DNA from: Deltaproteobacteria bacterium HGW-Deltaproteobacteria-4
GTDB taxonomy: Bacteria; Desulfobacterota; Desulfuromonadia; Desulfuromonadales; UBA2197
DNA: 64,000 nucleotides
NCBI GenBank assembly: GCA_002841765.1
Contig: PHAV01000011.1
Coordinates: forward strand, 92,798 to 156,797
Direction of reading: 5' to 3'
Program-made: the position numbers and the translations under genes
In this document: piece by piece, positions 43,382-52,572 of the stretch
Position numbering within the stretch: position 1 is the first letter of the stretch
Layout of the letters: each line of letters starts with the position of its first letter
Notes under the pieces: model-generated
The model's input: the letters and a program-made list of their open reading frames with translations, nothing else
What the model was told of the DNA's origin: nothing
Database searches by the model: none

Positions 43382-43546
43382 GGGGGGAGAAGCCAGGTGG
43401 CGTGCCCGAGATGTTTAATCCGCAATTCCCGTCTATTTCTTGACCGCACCCCTGCTTTTCCGTTATTATCCAGCTTGTTTCGTGGGCCGATTGCCGGCCC
43501 GCTTTTTTTGTCGTTTCGCCTTTCGTTTTCCAGGATCGCCATCATC

Positions 43547-45130
43547 GTGAGCAGCCAGCAGCAAGAAGTTCAAAAGCGTCGCACCTTCGGCATTATCTCC
43601 CACCCGGACGCCGGCAAGACCACTCTCACCGAAAAACTCCTCCTCTTCGGCGGCGCCATCCAGATGGCCGGCGCGGTCAAGGCTCGCAAGGCTGCCCGCC
43701 ACGCCACCAGTGACTGGATGAGCATCGAGCAGGAGCGCGGTATCTCGGTGACGACTTCAGTGATGAAGTTCACCCATCGCGATTGTGAGATCAACCTCCT
43801 TGACACTCCCGGCCACCAGGATTTCTCGGAAGATACCTATCGTGTCCTCACCGCCGTCGACAGTGCCCTGATGGTCATTGACAGCGCCAAAGGGGTTGAG
43901 ACCCAGACCGAGAAGTTGATGACGGTCTGTCGCATGCGTAACACGCCGGTGATCACCTTTATCAACAAGATGGACCGCGAAGGGCGCGACGCCCTCGATC
44001 TCCTCCACGACATTGAAGAAACGCTGCAGATCGAATGCGCGCCGATGTCCTGGCCGATCGGCATGGGCAAGCGTTTCAAGGGGGTCTACAATCTTTATCG
44101 CAAGGAGCTGCGCCTCTTCAGCCCCGGCACCGATACCCGGTATCATGAAGCAGTGGTGATCAGCGACCTCAGCGATCCGAAGGTCGATGAACTTCTCGGC
44201 TTTCAGGCTGATGAGCTGCGCGCCGATATCGAACTTCTTGAAGGCGCGGCCAATCCTTTTAATCATGAGGAATATCTCAAGGGGAACCAGACGCCGGTCT
44301 TCTTCGGCAGCGGTATCAATAACTTCGGCATTGAGGAGCTCCTTGATGCTCTCGTCGAGATTGCGCCGGCACCGATCCCGCGGCCGACAACGACGCGAAT
44401 CGTGGCTCCGGAAGAGGAAGCTTTCTCCGGTTTCGTCTTCAAGATCCAGGCAAATATGGATCCGATGCACCGTGACCGCATCGCCTTTCTGCGCATCTGT
44501 TCCGGCAAGTTCAGCCGGGGGATGAAGGTGCGCCATCACCGAATTGCCAAGGATGTCATCCTCAGCAACGCCACCATCTTTATGGCGCAGGATCGCGCCA
44601 ATGTCGAAGAGGCCTGGGCCGGCGATATTATCGGCCTGCACAACCACGGCACCATCAAGATTGGTGATACCTTTACCGACAAGGAACTCCTCAAGTTCAC
44701 CGGCATCCCCAACTTTGCTCCGGAACACTTCCGCCGCGTGCGGCTGAAGAATCCCCTTAAGGCCAAACAGCTGGATAAGGGGCTGCTGCAACTCTCCGAA
44801 GAAGGGGCGGTGCAGGTCTTTCGTCCCCTCCTCGGCAACGACTATATCCTCGGTGCCGTCGGAGTCCTGCAATTCGATGTGACGGTGGCGCGACTCAAGG
44901 CGGAGTATGGCGTCGACGCCATCTATGAAGGGATCGACTTTGCCACCGCCCGCTGGATCGAATGCAGCGACAAGAAGAAGCTCGCCGACTTTGAAAAGAA
45001 GTGTCAGGCCAACCTTGCCCACGACGCCGAGGGGAATCTGACCTATCTCGCTCCGTCAGAATGGCGCCTCGGTTATGTCACCGAACAGTGGCCGGATGTC
45101 GTCTTCCATAAGACCCGCGAACACAATTAG
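43547..45130 (+). CDS. prfC: Peptide chain release factor 3
   Basis: A 527-residue GTPase that removes RF1/RF2 from the ribosome. The start is the GTG at 43547 ([17 protein letters not shown]), the normal RF3 beginning; the 50 codons upstream in frame do not look like protein. G1 [16 protein letters not shown]3 [15 protein letters not shown]4 NKMDRE. The C-terminal domains end in [21 protein letters not shown] as in the family. Upstream AGGA is about 11 bases away, so initiation may be weak. Confidence 0.95.
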   Translation: MSSQQQEVQKRRTFGIISHPDAGKTTLTEKLLLFGGAIQMAGAVKARKAARHATSDWMSIEQERGISVTTSVMKFTHRDCEINLLDTPGHQDFSEDTYRVLTAVDSALMVIDSAKGVETQTEKLMTVCRMRNTPVITFINKMDREGRDALDLLHDIEETLQIECAPMSWPIGMGKRFKGVYNLYRKELRLFSPGTDTRYHEAVVISDLSDPKVDELLGFQADELRADIELLEGAANPFNHEEYLKGNQTPVFFGSGINNFGIEELLDALVEIAPAPIPRPTTTRIVAPEEEAFSGFVFKIQANMDPMHRDRIAFLRICSGKFSRGMKVRHHRIAKDVILSNATIFMAQDRANVEEAWAGDIIGLHNHGTIKIGDTFTDKELLKFTGIPNFAPEHFRRVRLKNPLKAKQLDKGLLQLSEEGAVQVFRPLLGNDYILGAVGVLQFDVTVARLKAEYGVDAIYEGIDFATARWIECSDKKKLADFEKKCQANLAHDAEGNLTYLAPSEWRLGYVTEQWPDVVFHKTREHN

Positions 45131-45154
45131 CCGCCACTTGTTTAGGGAATAATC

Positions 45155-45673
45155 ATGTCACTCATGCGCATCTATCACTACCCCGAACCGATTCTGAAGG
45201 TGCCGGCCAAGCCGGTGGCGACCTTCGACGCGGACTTGCAGCAACTGGTCAAGGATATGGCCGAAACCATGTACGCCGCTCCCGGCATCGGCCTGGCGGC
45301 GCCGCAGGTCGGCATCAGCCAGCGGATCATTGTCATCGACTGCTCCCCCAAGGATGAAGCGCCGCGCCTTATCGCTGCCATCAACCCCGAGATCATTGCC
45401 CGTAGTGGCGAGCGTTGCGAAGAGGAGGGGTGCCTCTCTGTCCCCGGTTATTACGCCAACGTGCCGCGCAGCGAAGCGATCACCGTGACCTTCCAGAACC
45501 TGCAAGGTGAGCGCTGTGAATTGGCCACCGAAGGGCTCCTGGCCGTCGCTTTTCAGCACGAGATCGACCATCTTGACGGCATTCTCTTTGTTGACCACCT
45601 CTCCCCGCTCAAACGCGGCATCTTCCGCCGTAAATACCGCAAAATCATGGAACAGCAAGAGGAGCAGTTGTGA
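45155..45673 (+). CDS. def: Peptide deformylase
   Basis: A 172-residue metalloenzyme removing the formyl group from nascent Met. Motif 1 GIGLAAPQVG, motif 2 EEGCLSVPG (cysteine ligand) and motif 3 QHEIDHLDG (two histidine ligands and the glutamate) are complete. The stop overlaps the fmt start by four bases (GTGA), so formylation and deformylation genes are coupled. Confidence 0.97.
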   Translation: MSLMRIYHYPEPILKVPAKPVATFDADLQQLVKDMAETMYAAPGIGLAAPQVGISQRIIVIDCSPKDEAPRLIAAINPEIIARSGERCEEEGCLSVPGYYANVPRSEAITVTFQNLQGERCELATEGLLAVAFQHEIDHLDGILFVDHLSPLKRGIFRRKYRKIMEQQEEQL

Positions 45674-46614
45674 TCGATCCTGCGACGATTCGTACCGTCT
45701 TCATGGGGACTCCGGCCTTTGCCGTCCCGACCCTCGATGTTTTGCTCAAGGCCGGTCTCAACCTTGTCGGCGTCTACACCCAGCCCGATCGCCCCAAGGG
45801 GCGGGGGCAGGCTTTGGCGGCGCCGCCGGTGAAAGAGATGGCACTGCGCCACGGAATTCCGGTCTTTCAGCCGCAGAAGCTGCGGGCCCCCGAGGTGGTG
45901 GAAGGGTTGCGAGTGCTTGCTCCCGACCTGATCGTCGTCGTCGCTTTCGGGCAGATCCTCCCCAAGAGCGTGTTGGAGATTCCCCGCTACGGCTGCATTA
46001 ATGTCCACGCCTCCCTCCTCCCCAAATATCGCGGTGCCGCCCCGATCAATCAAGCGATTATCGACGGCGAAACCGAGACCGGGATCACGACCATGCTCAT
46101 GGATGTCGGCCTCGATACCGGGCCGATGCTCCTCAAGCGCTCCCTGGCCATCGGCCCGGATGAAACTGCCGGCGAACTGCACGATCGTCTTTGCATGCTT
46201 GGCGGTGAAACGATGGCGGCGACCCTGCAGCTGCTACTGCGCGGCGAACTCCATCCCGAAGTGCAGGATGACAGTCAAACCTGCTATGCAGCGATGCTCA
46301 AGAAGGAGGATGGCTGCATCGACTGGAGCCAGAGCGCGCAGCAGATTCATAACCGTATCCGTGGTCTGTCCCCTTGGCCGGGGACCTATACCGAGTTAAA
46401 CGGTGAACCCCTCAAGCTCTTTTTGACCCGGGTCGAAGCCGGAGAAGGTGAAGCCGGGACAATCCTTGCGCCGGCGGCCGATGCCGTGCGCATCGCTTGC
46501 GGCAGTGGTGTTCTGGCGGTGCGGGAGCTGCAACTCCCCGGCAAGAAGCGTTTGGCGGCCGCCGATTTTCTCCGGGGCTGTCCGTTGCCGGTGGGAAGTC
46601 GTCTGGGGTCATAG
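45670..46614 (+). CDS. fmt: Methionyl-tRNA formyltransferase
   Basis: A 314-residue enzyme that formylates initiator Met-tRNA. Start GTG overlaps def. The formyl-binding FMGTPAFAVPTLDVLL, the loop DRPKGRGQ, and the catalytic ASLLPKYRGAAPINQAIIDGE are present; the C-terminal OB-like domain ends GCPLPVGSRLG. The stop is followed at once by the DUF116 gene. Confidence 0.97.
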   Translation: MIDPATIRTVFMGTPAFAVPTLDVLLKAGLNLVGVYTQPDRPKGRGQALAAPPVKEMALRHGIPVFQPQKLRAPEVVEGLRVLAPDLIVVVAFGQILPKSVLEIPRYGCINVHASLLPKYRGAAPINQAIIDGETETGITTMLMDVGLDTGPMLLKRSLAIGPDETAGELHDRLCMLGGETMAATLQLLLRGELHPEVQDDSQTCYAAMLKKEDGCIDWSQSAQQIHNRIRGLSPWPGTYTELNGEPLKLFLTRVEAGEGEAGTILAPAADAVRIACGSGVLAVRELQLPGKKRLAAADFLRGCPLPVGSRLGS

Positions 46615-47436
46615 TTGAACGATTCGAACATCAGCAGCGTCACGATGCGTCCGCGCAAGCGGCTCTTTATTGGCCTGTTGTCTCTGGTTGCGGTGCTGGT
46701 TGTCGTCGCTGCCGGTCTGGCCCTGTGGGTGCCGAGCGGCGGACTGCTCAATCTCCACCCTTTGCTGCCGATTCTCCTTACGGTCGTTGTAGTGACCCTG
46801 ACCGGCCTCCTCATTGGCGGCCTTCTCCTTTTAATCCTCACCCTTCTCACCGGTCGCGATCTCTTTTTCTCACAGACCTTGCGGCAGATCGTTGTGCGTT
46901 ATCTCTTTCCGGCCATCATCGCTTTTGGCCGCCTCCTCGGTATCCGCCGTGACACCCTGCAACAATCGTTCATCGCCCTGAACAATCAGCTGATCCAGGC
47001 CAAGAAGCTGCGGGTGCCGGCGAGCCGGACCCTGTTGCTTCTGCCGCACTGCATTCAACTCTTCGATTGTGCGATCAAAATTACCGGTGATGTCGATAAA
47101 TGCCAGCGCTGCGGTCGTTGTGCTGTCAGTGAACTGACCGGACTGGCTCAGGCCCGGAGGATCGATATCGCTGTTGCCAGTGGCGGCACCCTGGCGCGCA
47201 AAATCATCGTAGAGCGCCGACCGCAACTGATTATCGCCGTGGCCTGCGAGCGCGACCTCACCACCGGCATTCGCGATGCTTATCCGCTGCCGGTGATCGG
47301 CGTCCTGAATCAGCGTCCGAACGGCCCTTGTATCAATACCCGGGTCGTGCTCGCCGAGCTTGAAGCCACCCTTGATGAGTATCTCCTTTGCTCCCCTCCT
47401 TCCCCGGATTGTGTCTTTCCTCATGAAAACCAATAG
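46615..47436 (+). CDS. DUF116 cysteine-rich membrane protein
   Basis: A 273-residue protein of the DUF116 family. Two N-terminal membrane helices (residues ~18-40 and 48-75) are followed by a cytoplasmic domain with a conserved cysteine set: LPHCIQLFDC, then CQRCGRC, then AVACERDL, then NGPCINT. The set may bind a metal or Fe-S centre. The TTG start adjoins the fmt stop; an ATG at 46645 is possible but has no site. Members commonly sit between fmt and rsmB in Geobacter-type genomes. Biochemical role is unknown. Confidence 0.85.
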   Translation: MNDSNISSVTMRPRKRLFIGLLSLVAVLVVVAAGLALWVPSGGLLNLHPLLPILLTVVVVTLTGLLIGGLLLLILTLLTGRDLFFSQTLRQIVVRYLFPAIIAFGRLLGIRRDTLQQSFIALNNQLIQAKKLRVPASRTLLLLPHCIQLFDCAIKITGDVDKCQRCGRCAVSELTGLAQARRIDIAVASGGTLARKIIVERRPQLIIAVACERDLTTGIRDAYPLPVIGVLNQRPNGPCINTRVVLAELEATLDEYLLCSPPSPDCVFPHENQ

Positions 47437-48778
47437 TGACGCCCGTACTATCGCCCTCGATGTTTTGACCCGCGTCGACCAGGGCGCTTATGCCGATCTC
47501 GCCCTTGATGCTGCTTTGACCCGCCTCACTCACCTTGATCCCCGTGACAAGGGGCTGGCAACGGAACTCGTCTATGGTGTCCTCCGCCAGCGCGGCCGGC
47601 TCGATTTTGCCTTGGGCCGCCTTTGTCATCAGCCCTTCGAAAAGATCGAATCGAAGATCCGCAACATCCTGCGCATCGGCGCTTACCAGATGCTGCAACT
47701 CGAACGCGTCCCGGTCTCGGCGGCGGTGAATACTGCGGTCGAACTGGCGCGGGCCGCGCAGCTCGAACGGGCCACCGGCTTCATCAACGGTATCCTCCGT
47801 TCTTTGGGCCGGACGCAGGGGGAGATCCCCTGGCCGGATCCGGAGCACGAGCCGTTGCGTCATCTCATCGACGTCCTCTCTCTCCCCGAGTGGCTGGCCG
47901 CGCGCTGGCTGGCCGAGTACGAGGCGGAAGGAGCCATCGAACTCGCTGCAGCGATGCTTGCTCCCGCCCCCTTTACGGTGCGGGTCAACACCCTGCTGAT
48001 CAGCCGCGCTGAATTCCTTGCTGCCCTGGCCGAGGACGGGCATGGGGCCGAGGCCTGCACCTACAGTCCCGACGGGGTGATTATCCGCGAGCGCGGCACC
48101 TCTCCCCTTTCCGGGCATAATGAAGGGTGGTTCCAGCCACAGGATGAAGCGAGTCAGCTGATCGCCCGCCTTCTCGACCCCCGGGCCGGCGATGAGATCC
48201 TCGATGCCTGTTCCGCGCCGGGCGGAAAGACGACGCACATCGCCGCCCTGACCGCCAACCGCGCCACCATCCTCGCCTGTGATCTCCATCCGCAGCGGGT
48301 GCAGATGGTCGCCGGCGGCGCGCGACGGCTCGACGCGCAGGGAATTACCACCCGCGCCTGTGATCTCACCGCCCCCCCCAAAGATCTCGCTGCCAGCCGT
48401 TTCGACCGCGTCCTCCTCGATGCCCCGTGCAGCGGCCTCGGCGTCCTGCGCCGCAATCCCGAGATCCGCTGGCGGCGCAGCCCCGAGTCGATCAGCGAGA
48501 TGGCCGCCGAACAGGGGCGCTTACTGCGCAGCTGCGCGAAGATGGTCAAGGTCGGCGGGATTCTCCTCTATTCGGTCTGCACCTTGACCCCGGAAGAGAC
48601 GCAGGACGTTATTGCGCCCTTCCTATCTGAACATCCCGAGTTTGCCCGTGACGATCTGCGCAGCTTCTTTCCGGAGTGGAGCGAACTCTTTGACGAGCAG
48701 GGGGCGCTGGCGACCTTCCCGCAGCGTCATAAGGGCATGGATGCCTTCTGGGCGGTGCGCTTGCGGCGGGTGGGGTAA
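47423..48778 (+). CDS. rsmB: 16S rRNA m5C967 methyltransferase RsmB
   Basis: A 451-residue enzyme. The N-terminal NusB-like domain starts at MKTNSDARTIALDVLTRV (ATG 47423, inside the DUF116 end). The SAM domain contains DACSAPGGKTTHIA, and the two catalytic cysteines are in LDAPCSGLGVLRRNPEI and YSVCTLTPEE. The 14-base overlap with DUF116 suggests coupling. Ends FPQRHKGMDAFWAVRLRR as usual for the family. Confidence 0.95.
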   Translation: MKTNSDARTIALDVLTRVDQGAYADLALDAALTRLTHLDPRDKGLATELVYGVLRQRGRLDFALGRLCHQPFEKIESKIRNILRIGAYQMLQLERVPVSAAVNTAVELARAAQLERATGFINGILRSLGRTQGEIPWPDPEHEPLRHLIDVLSLPEWLAARWLAEYEAEGAIELAAAMLAPAPFTVRVNTLLISRAEFLAALAEDGHGAEACTYSPDGVIIRERGTSPLSGHNEGWFQPQDEASQLIARLLDPRAGDEILDACSAPGGKTTHIAALTANRATILACDLHPQRVQMVAGGARRLDAQGITTRACDLTAPPKDLAASRFDRVLLDAPCSGLGVLRRNPEIRWRRSPESISEMAAEQGRLLRSCAKMVKVGGILLYSVCTLTPEETQDVIAPFLSEHPEFARDDLRSFFPEWSELFDEQGALATFPQRHKGMDAFWAVRLRRVG

Positions 48779-48820
48779 GAGCGTGAGGGGAGGGGGGAAA
48801 ACGAAGATTTGGCACCGTGG

Positions 48821-49705
48821 TTACAGGGGGGTAGCCCGATACTTTGCAATCAGTTCAACCGGATGATACGAGCTCTTGGCCATCCGCAGTCCTTCGTCGC
48901 CGAGGTCCTGTTCGCGGTTGACATAGGTGCAGTCGGTGAAGAGGAGGCGGTTAAACTCGCGGTCTAACAGTTGTGATAATCCTTCCATCTGCGGGTCGGC
49001 TTTTTCGAAGTGACAGACCGACGTACCCTGATTCAATCGTTCCCCGAGGACAAAGCCCTTCACTTCCCCCTCCACCAGCACGACTAATCCCGCCAATCCG
49101 AGTTCCCCGGCATATTCGAGGGCTTCGGCCGTTGCCTGCGCCTCCCGTTCCAGGGAAAGATTCTCACCTTCCAGCATCCGCGCTTCCCGCCACGCTGCCA
49201 GTAGTGCCCGGCAACCTTCCCGATATTCATAGCTGTAGGGAACAACCGTGTATTCGTAGTGGTTGAGAAAGACGTTCAGCCGGTTTTTCTTTTTGTGATA
49301 ACGCTTCCCTTGCAGTTCGGCGAGATCTTCGCGCCGGTACAGGTAGTCGGAGTTGTCGCGGTCGGCCACCACTTCGCAGGGGCGACCGGTCAGATAGGAA
49401 GCGACAAAGGATTCATCTGCCCCGTAGAGGAAAGGTTGATCGGCAAAGAGGCGGTCGAGGGCGGCGGCGATATCGCCGCCCAGAGGAGGAAAGAAGAAGG
49501 GAGTACCATCATAGCTGCGGCCAAGGATAACGAGGGCGTCATTGACCATCGTCAGCCGGTAAGTGTGGGCATGACGAAAGAGGTAGAGCCCGGCAAAGGT
49601 CAGCTCGGAAATGCGCGGTTGCAGCTGGCCAAAGAGCCGATCGAAGCGCTCTTTATCAGCTAAAATCAAGGGGCGACTTTGTGGATAAGGCGGGATCTCC
49701 GCCAT
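48821..49705 (-). CDS. DUF2156 (GNAT-like) protein
   Basis: A 294-residue soluble protein of the DUF2156 family, related to the acyltransferase C-terminal part of lysyl-phosphatidylglycerol synthases. Recognisable are LTFAGLYLFRHAHTYRLT near the N-terminus, YLYRREDLAELQGKRYHKKKN in the middle, and FEKADPQMEGLSQLLDREF. The end is NREQDLGDEGLRMAKSSYHP. Length suits the stand-alone form. No membrane domain, so it is not MprF. Substrate unknown; it is next to DUF1847. Confidence 0.88.
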   Translation of the reverse strand: MAEIPPYPQSRPLILADKERFDRLFGQLQPRISELTFAGLYLFRHAHTYRLTMVNDALVILGRSYDGTPFFFPPLGGDIAAALDRLFADQPFLYGADESFVASYLTGRPCEVVADRDNSDYLYRREDLAELQGKRYHKKKNRLNVFLNHYEYTVVPYSYEYREGCRALLAAWREARMLEGENLSLEREAQATAEALEYAGELGLAGLVVLVEGEVKGFVLGERLNQGTSVCHFEKADPQMEGLSQLLDREFNRLLFTDCTYVNREQDLGDEGLRMAKSSYHPVELIAKYRATPL

Positions 49706-50433
49706 TATTCCAGCCCGGCGGGGAGAATCAGCTTCTCTTTCTGCAGGCGCTTGTAGTAGAAACTCTGCCCATAGAGGACCGCCGCCGGATTATGGCCGGT
49801 GACGCGGTCCTTGACTACCAGTGTTGTCACCGGGGCTGTGGAGTATTTGGCAAAGAGCATGTCGTGGCCGACGCAGAGGCCGACGATGATATTCATATCG
49901 GTCTGGGCTTCGTTGAGGAGACGGGCCTGGGCAATGGGGTTGCAGGCCGGCTCGAAGGTGCCGGGACGAACTTTGTGTTCTTCTCCGATGCCGAGTTCGA
50001 GCTTATCGATGCTCCCGGACTTGCAGCACAGGGAGACCGGAGTAAACCCCTGGGCAATAAGGATCTCCGTCAGGCGGGAGCTCTCTTCGAGAAGGCCGAT
50101 GCAGGTGGCGATGCCGATCCGCGACCAGCCCATCAGGCGGATCAGGGCAATAGTGTCCTCGACCCTTGTCCAGCGGGCATTGACGGTCTCGGAACCGGGG
50201 ATCGGCTGGTAGCAAAGACCTTCGACGATCGCCGCCACCCGTGCCAGGCGGGCATCGTCATCGTCACCCTGATAACGGGCAAAGGAATCGGCGATCACTT
50301 CCCCTTCATTGGTCGAAGGGCAGTAGGCCGGTGCGTTTCCCCGTTTCGCCGGGTCACTCCAGCAATGTGTTGTCCCGGTCTTTTCGCGGATGGCGTTACA
50401 ACTGGTGCAGGAAAAACTCTTCTTGTCGTCCAT
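49705..50433 (-). CDS. DUF1847 zinc-binding-like protein
   Basis: A 242-residue protein from the ATG at 50433 with AAGGAG upstream; a longer frame is not coding. The N-terminal CTSCNAIREK and the cysteine in THCWSD form a metal-binding start, then CYQPIPGS, GIATCIGLLEES, LCCKSG, EPACNPIAQA and IVGLCVGHDMLF: a run of conserved cysteines typical of the family. I recall DUF1847 proteins in anaerobes, with no assigned function. It overlaps DUF2156 by one base and DUF2288 by one. Confidence 0.85.
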   Translation of the reverse strand: MDDKKSFSCTSCNAIREKTGTTHCWSDPAKRGNAPAYCPSTNEGEVIADSFARYQGDDDDARLARVAAIVEGLCYQPIPGSETVNARWTRVEDTIALIRLMGWSRIGIATCIGLLEESSRLTEILIAQGFTPVSLCCKSGSIDKLELGIGEEHKVRPGTFEPACNPIAQARLLNEAQTDMNIIVGLCVGHDMLFAKYSTAPVTTLVVKDRVTGHNPAAVLYGQSFYYKRLQKEKLILPAGLE

Positions 50434-50741
50434 CACACTTCTCCTTGGTTTACGGTTCTTTCCTGGACCAGCACAAAGGGTTGCACAATCAGCATCGCCA
50501 AGGTGTGGAGGGGATTGTTCTCCCAACGTTCAAGCTGTTCCTTGTCCGGTTTGCATAAAGAACCGTCCGCCAGCCAGGCCCGCACCGCTGCCGCATTATC
50601 TCGCGTCAGGGCTGCGCCGACGATTTCCAGATCCAGTCCTGCTGTCACCACCCAGAGGGCGTCGCGCTGCTGATGCGGCCGCACCCAGTGCCAGGCCACG
50701 AGTTCAACCCCCAGAGGTGAATTTTCGGTATACTCTGTCAT
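50433..50741 (-). CDS. DUF2288 family protein
   Basis: A 102-residue soluble protein; the ATG at 50741 is preferred, with a GTG one codon earlier. The pattern VAWHWVRPHQQRDALWVV, LDLEIVGAALTRDNAAAVRAW, SLCKPDKEQLERW and LIVQPFVLVQE is the DUF2288 signature over the whole length. No function is known. Sits between the DUF1847 gene and hisG, 11 bases from hisG. Confidence 0.85.
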   Translation of the reverse strand: MTEYTENSPLGVELVAWHWVRPHQQRDALWVVTAGLDLEIVGAALTRDNAAAVRAWLADGSLCKPDKEQLERWENNPLHTLAMLIVQPFVLVQERTVNQGEV

Positions 50742-50752
50742 CACGTCTTCGC

Positions 50753-51628
50753 TCAGATAATCTTGCTCAGGGGGTATTCGACGATCCCTTGCGCCCCGAT
50801 CTTCATCAGCGCCGGGATGATCTGCCTTACCTGTTTTTCGGGAAGGATACTTTCGATCGAGACCCAGTCGGATTTGTAGAGGTGGGAAACCGTCGGATTC
50901 TTCAGGCTGGGGAGGATCGCGATAATCTCATCGATGCGATTGGCCGGCGCGTTCATCTTCAGACCGACCATCCCTTCCGCGCTCAGAGCCGATTGCAGCA
51001 TGGTGGCGATCTCTTCGATCTTTGTCCGCTTCCACGGATCGATCCAAGCGTCGCGATTGGCAATCATCACCGGCACGGACGACATCAGGTCGCAGACGAT
51101 GCGCAGGTTGTTGGCGCGAATCGTCGAGCCGGTTTCGGTGACTTCGACGATGGCGTCGCACAGCCCTTCGACGACCTTGGCTTCGGTGGCCCCCCAGGAG
51201 AATTCGACGGTCACCGGGATATTGCGCTCGGAAAAGTAACGTTTGGTGAATTCGACCAATTCGGTGGAGATGGTGCAGCCGGCGAGGTCTTCGGGACGTT
51301 CGACCTTGGAGTCCGGCCCGACCACCAGCACCCAGCGTACCGGCCGTCGCGACACCTTGGAGTAAACCATTTCGCAGACTTCGACCACGTTCGAGTTATT
51401 CTCCCTGACCCAGTCACGGCCGGCAATGCCGACGTCGATCGTGCCGCGTTCGACGTAGCGCCCCATCTCCTGCGGACGAATCAGGCTGCACTTCATCTCT
51501 TCGTCGTCGATGGTCGGGAAGTAGCTGCGCGAAGAGATGCCGAGACTCCAGCCGGCCTGTTTAAAGAGATCGACGGTCGCTTCTTCGAGGCTCCCTTTGG
51601 GGATACCAAACTTGAGAATGTTGGACAT
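50753..51628 (-). CDS. hisG: ATP phosphoribosyltransferase HisG, long form
   Basis: A 291-residue enzyme starting histidine synthesis from ATP and PRPP. The ATG at 51628 is the natural start; 73 further codons in frame are not coding. Catalytic core has [26 protein letters not shown] and the PRPP-loop [19 protein letters not shown]. The C-terminal 80 residues ([23 protein letters not shown]...) form the ACT-like histidine-feedback domain, which marks the long form that works without HisZ. Confidence 0.96.
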   Translation of the reverse strand: MSNILKFGIPKGSLEEATVDLFKQAGWSLGISSRSYFPTIDDEEMKCSLIRPQEMGRYVERGTIDVGIAGRDWVRENNSNVVEVCEMVYSKVSRRPVRWVLVVGPDSKVERPEDLAGCTISTELVEFTKRYFSERNIPVTVEFSWGATEAKVVEGLCDAIVEVTETGSTIRANNLRIVCDLMSSVPVMIANRDAWIDPWKRTKIEEIATMLQSALSAEGMVGLKMNAPANRIDEIIAILPSLKNPTVSHLYKSDWVSIESILPEKQVRQIIPALMKIGAQGIVEYPLSKII

Positions 51629-51665
51629 ATTTGAAATCCTTAGAGTGAAATGATGATCAGAAAAT

Positions 51666-52046
51666 TCAGGCTTTTTTATAGACTTCATTCGGATCAAAGA
51701 GCGGCTTGCTGTGCTCGACCCATTCTCCATTTTCCCAGCGCACATAGAAACAGCTGCGATTGCCAGTGTGACAGGCGGCCGGACCGTTCTGGCGAACCTT
51801 GATGACGACGGTGTCGGCATCGCAATCGGTGAGGATTTCAATGACATCCTGGGTATTCCCCGACTCCTCCCCCTTCATCCAGTATTTGTTGCGGGTGCGG
51901 CTGAAGAACCAGGTCTTCTGATCACGGATGGTATATTCCAGGGTCTTTTCATCCATAAAGGCGACCATCAGGACTTCGCCGTTTTCGTAATCCTGGATAA
52001 TCGCGGGGATCAATCCCCCCATTTTGGCAAAATCGATTTTAATCAC
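51666..52046 (-). CDS. hisI: Phosphoribosyl-AMP cyclohydrolase HisI
   Basis: A 126-residue stand-alone cyclohydrolase, third enzyme of histidine synthesis. Metal motifs are DCDADT and the HTGNRSCFY site; [19 protein letters not shown] is the core. The HisE domain is absent, so the pyrophosphohydrolase is encoded elsewhere. It is directly upstream of hisG on the same strand, 37 bases apart. Confidence 0.96.
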   Translation of the reverse strand: MIKIDFAKMGGLIPAIIQDYENGEVLMVAFMDEKTLEYTIRDQKTWFFSRTRNKYWMKGEESGNTQDVIEILTDCDADTVVIKVRQNGPAACHTGNRSCFYVRWENGEWVEHSKPLFDPNEVYKKA

Positions 52047-52119
52047 AAGCTGACCTCCGTTGTTTAAAATATGAGTCTGTTTTTATGGCACAGGGACAAA
52101 GTGCTGTCAATCCGTCTAT

Positions 52120-52569
52120 TCAGGAGTTGCGAATCAGGACCACGCCGGCAATGAGCAGGAGCAAGCCGAGGCTGCGCTGCAGATTCAGGGGGTGGAGCGG
52201 GTAACCGAGGACACCGAAATGATCAAAGAGGACCGAGGCGACAATCTGGCCGGCGAGGATCAGGGCGAGCATGGTGGTCGCGCCAAGCTGGGGAGCGATA
52301 AAGGTCGAAGCCGCGACAAAGAAGGCCCCCATCACGCCGCCGCTCCAGATCCACCACGGTAGCGCAGCGGCACTGGACCAGAGGGGGAGGGGAGTTATTG
52401 TGACCACGGTGGCTATGCCTAGCGCCAGGGTGCCGACCGCAAAGGAGATGAGGGCGGCGGTAATCGAAGAACGCGTCCAGAGGCTGAGTTGGGCGTTGAT
52501 CCCGGCTTGGGTCGGTAGACCGATGCCGGCCAGAACAGCGAGAATGGCAGCGAACAGGCTGGCCTTCAT
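52120..52569 (-). CDS. YdcZ/DUF606-type DMT transporter
   Basis: A 149-residue protein with four or five helices, the single-domain DMT unit of DUF606 (AVLAGIGLPTQAGINAQL, WIWSGGVMGAFFVAASTFIAP, ALILAGQIVASVLFDHFG). Such half-size proteins work as dimers. The substrate is unknown. The start lies three bases after the pepA stop, so the two are co-transcribed. Confidence 0.88.
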   Translation of the reverse strand: MKASLFAAILAVLAGIGLPTQAGINAQLSLWTRSSITAALISFAVGTLALGIATVVTITPLPLWSSAAALPWWIWSGGVMGAFFVAASTFIAPQLGATTMLALILAGQIVASVLFDHFGVLGYPLHPLNLQRSLGLLLLIAGVVLIRNS

Positions 52570-52572
52570 CTC

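Noticed and set aside
43757..45022. 421-codon antisense frame over prfC
   Set aside because: RF3 is complete on the other strand with all GTPase motifs; the antisense product has no known fold.
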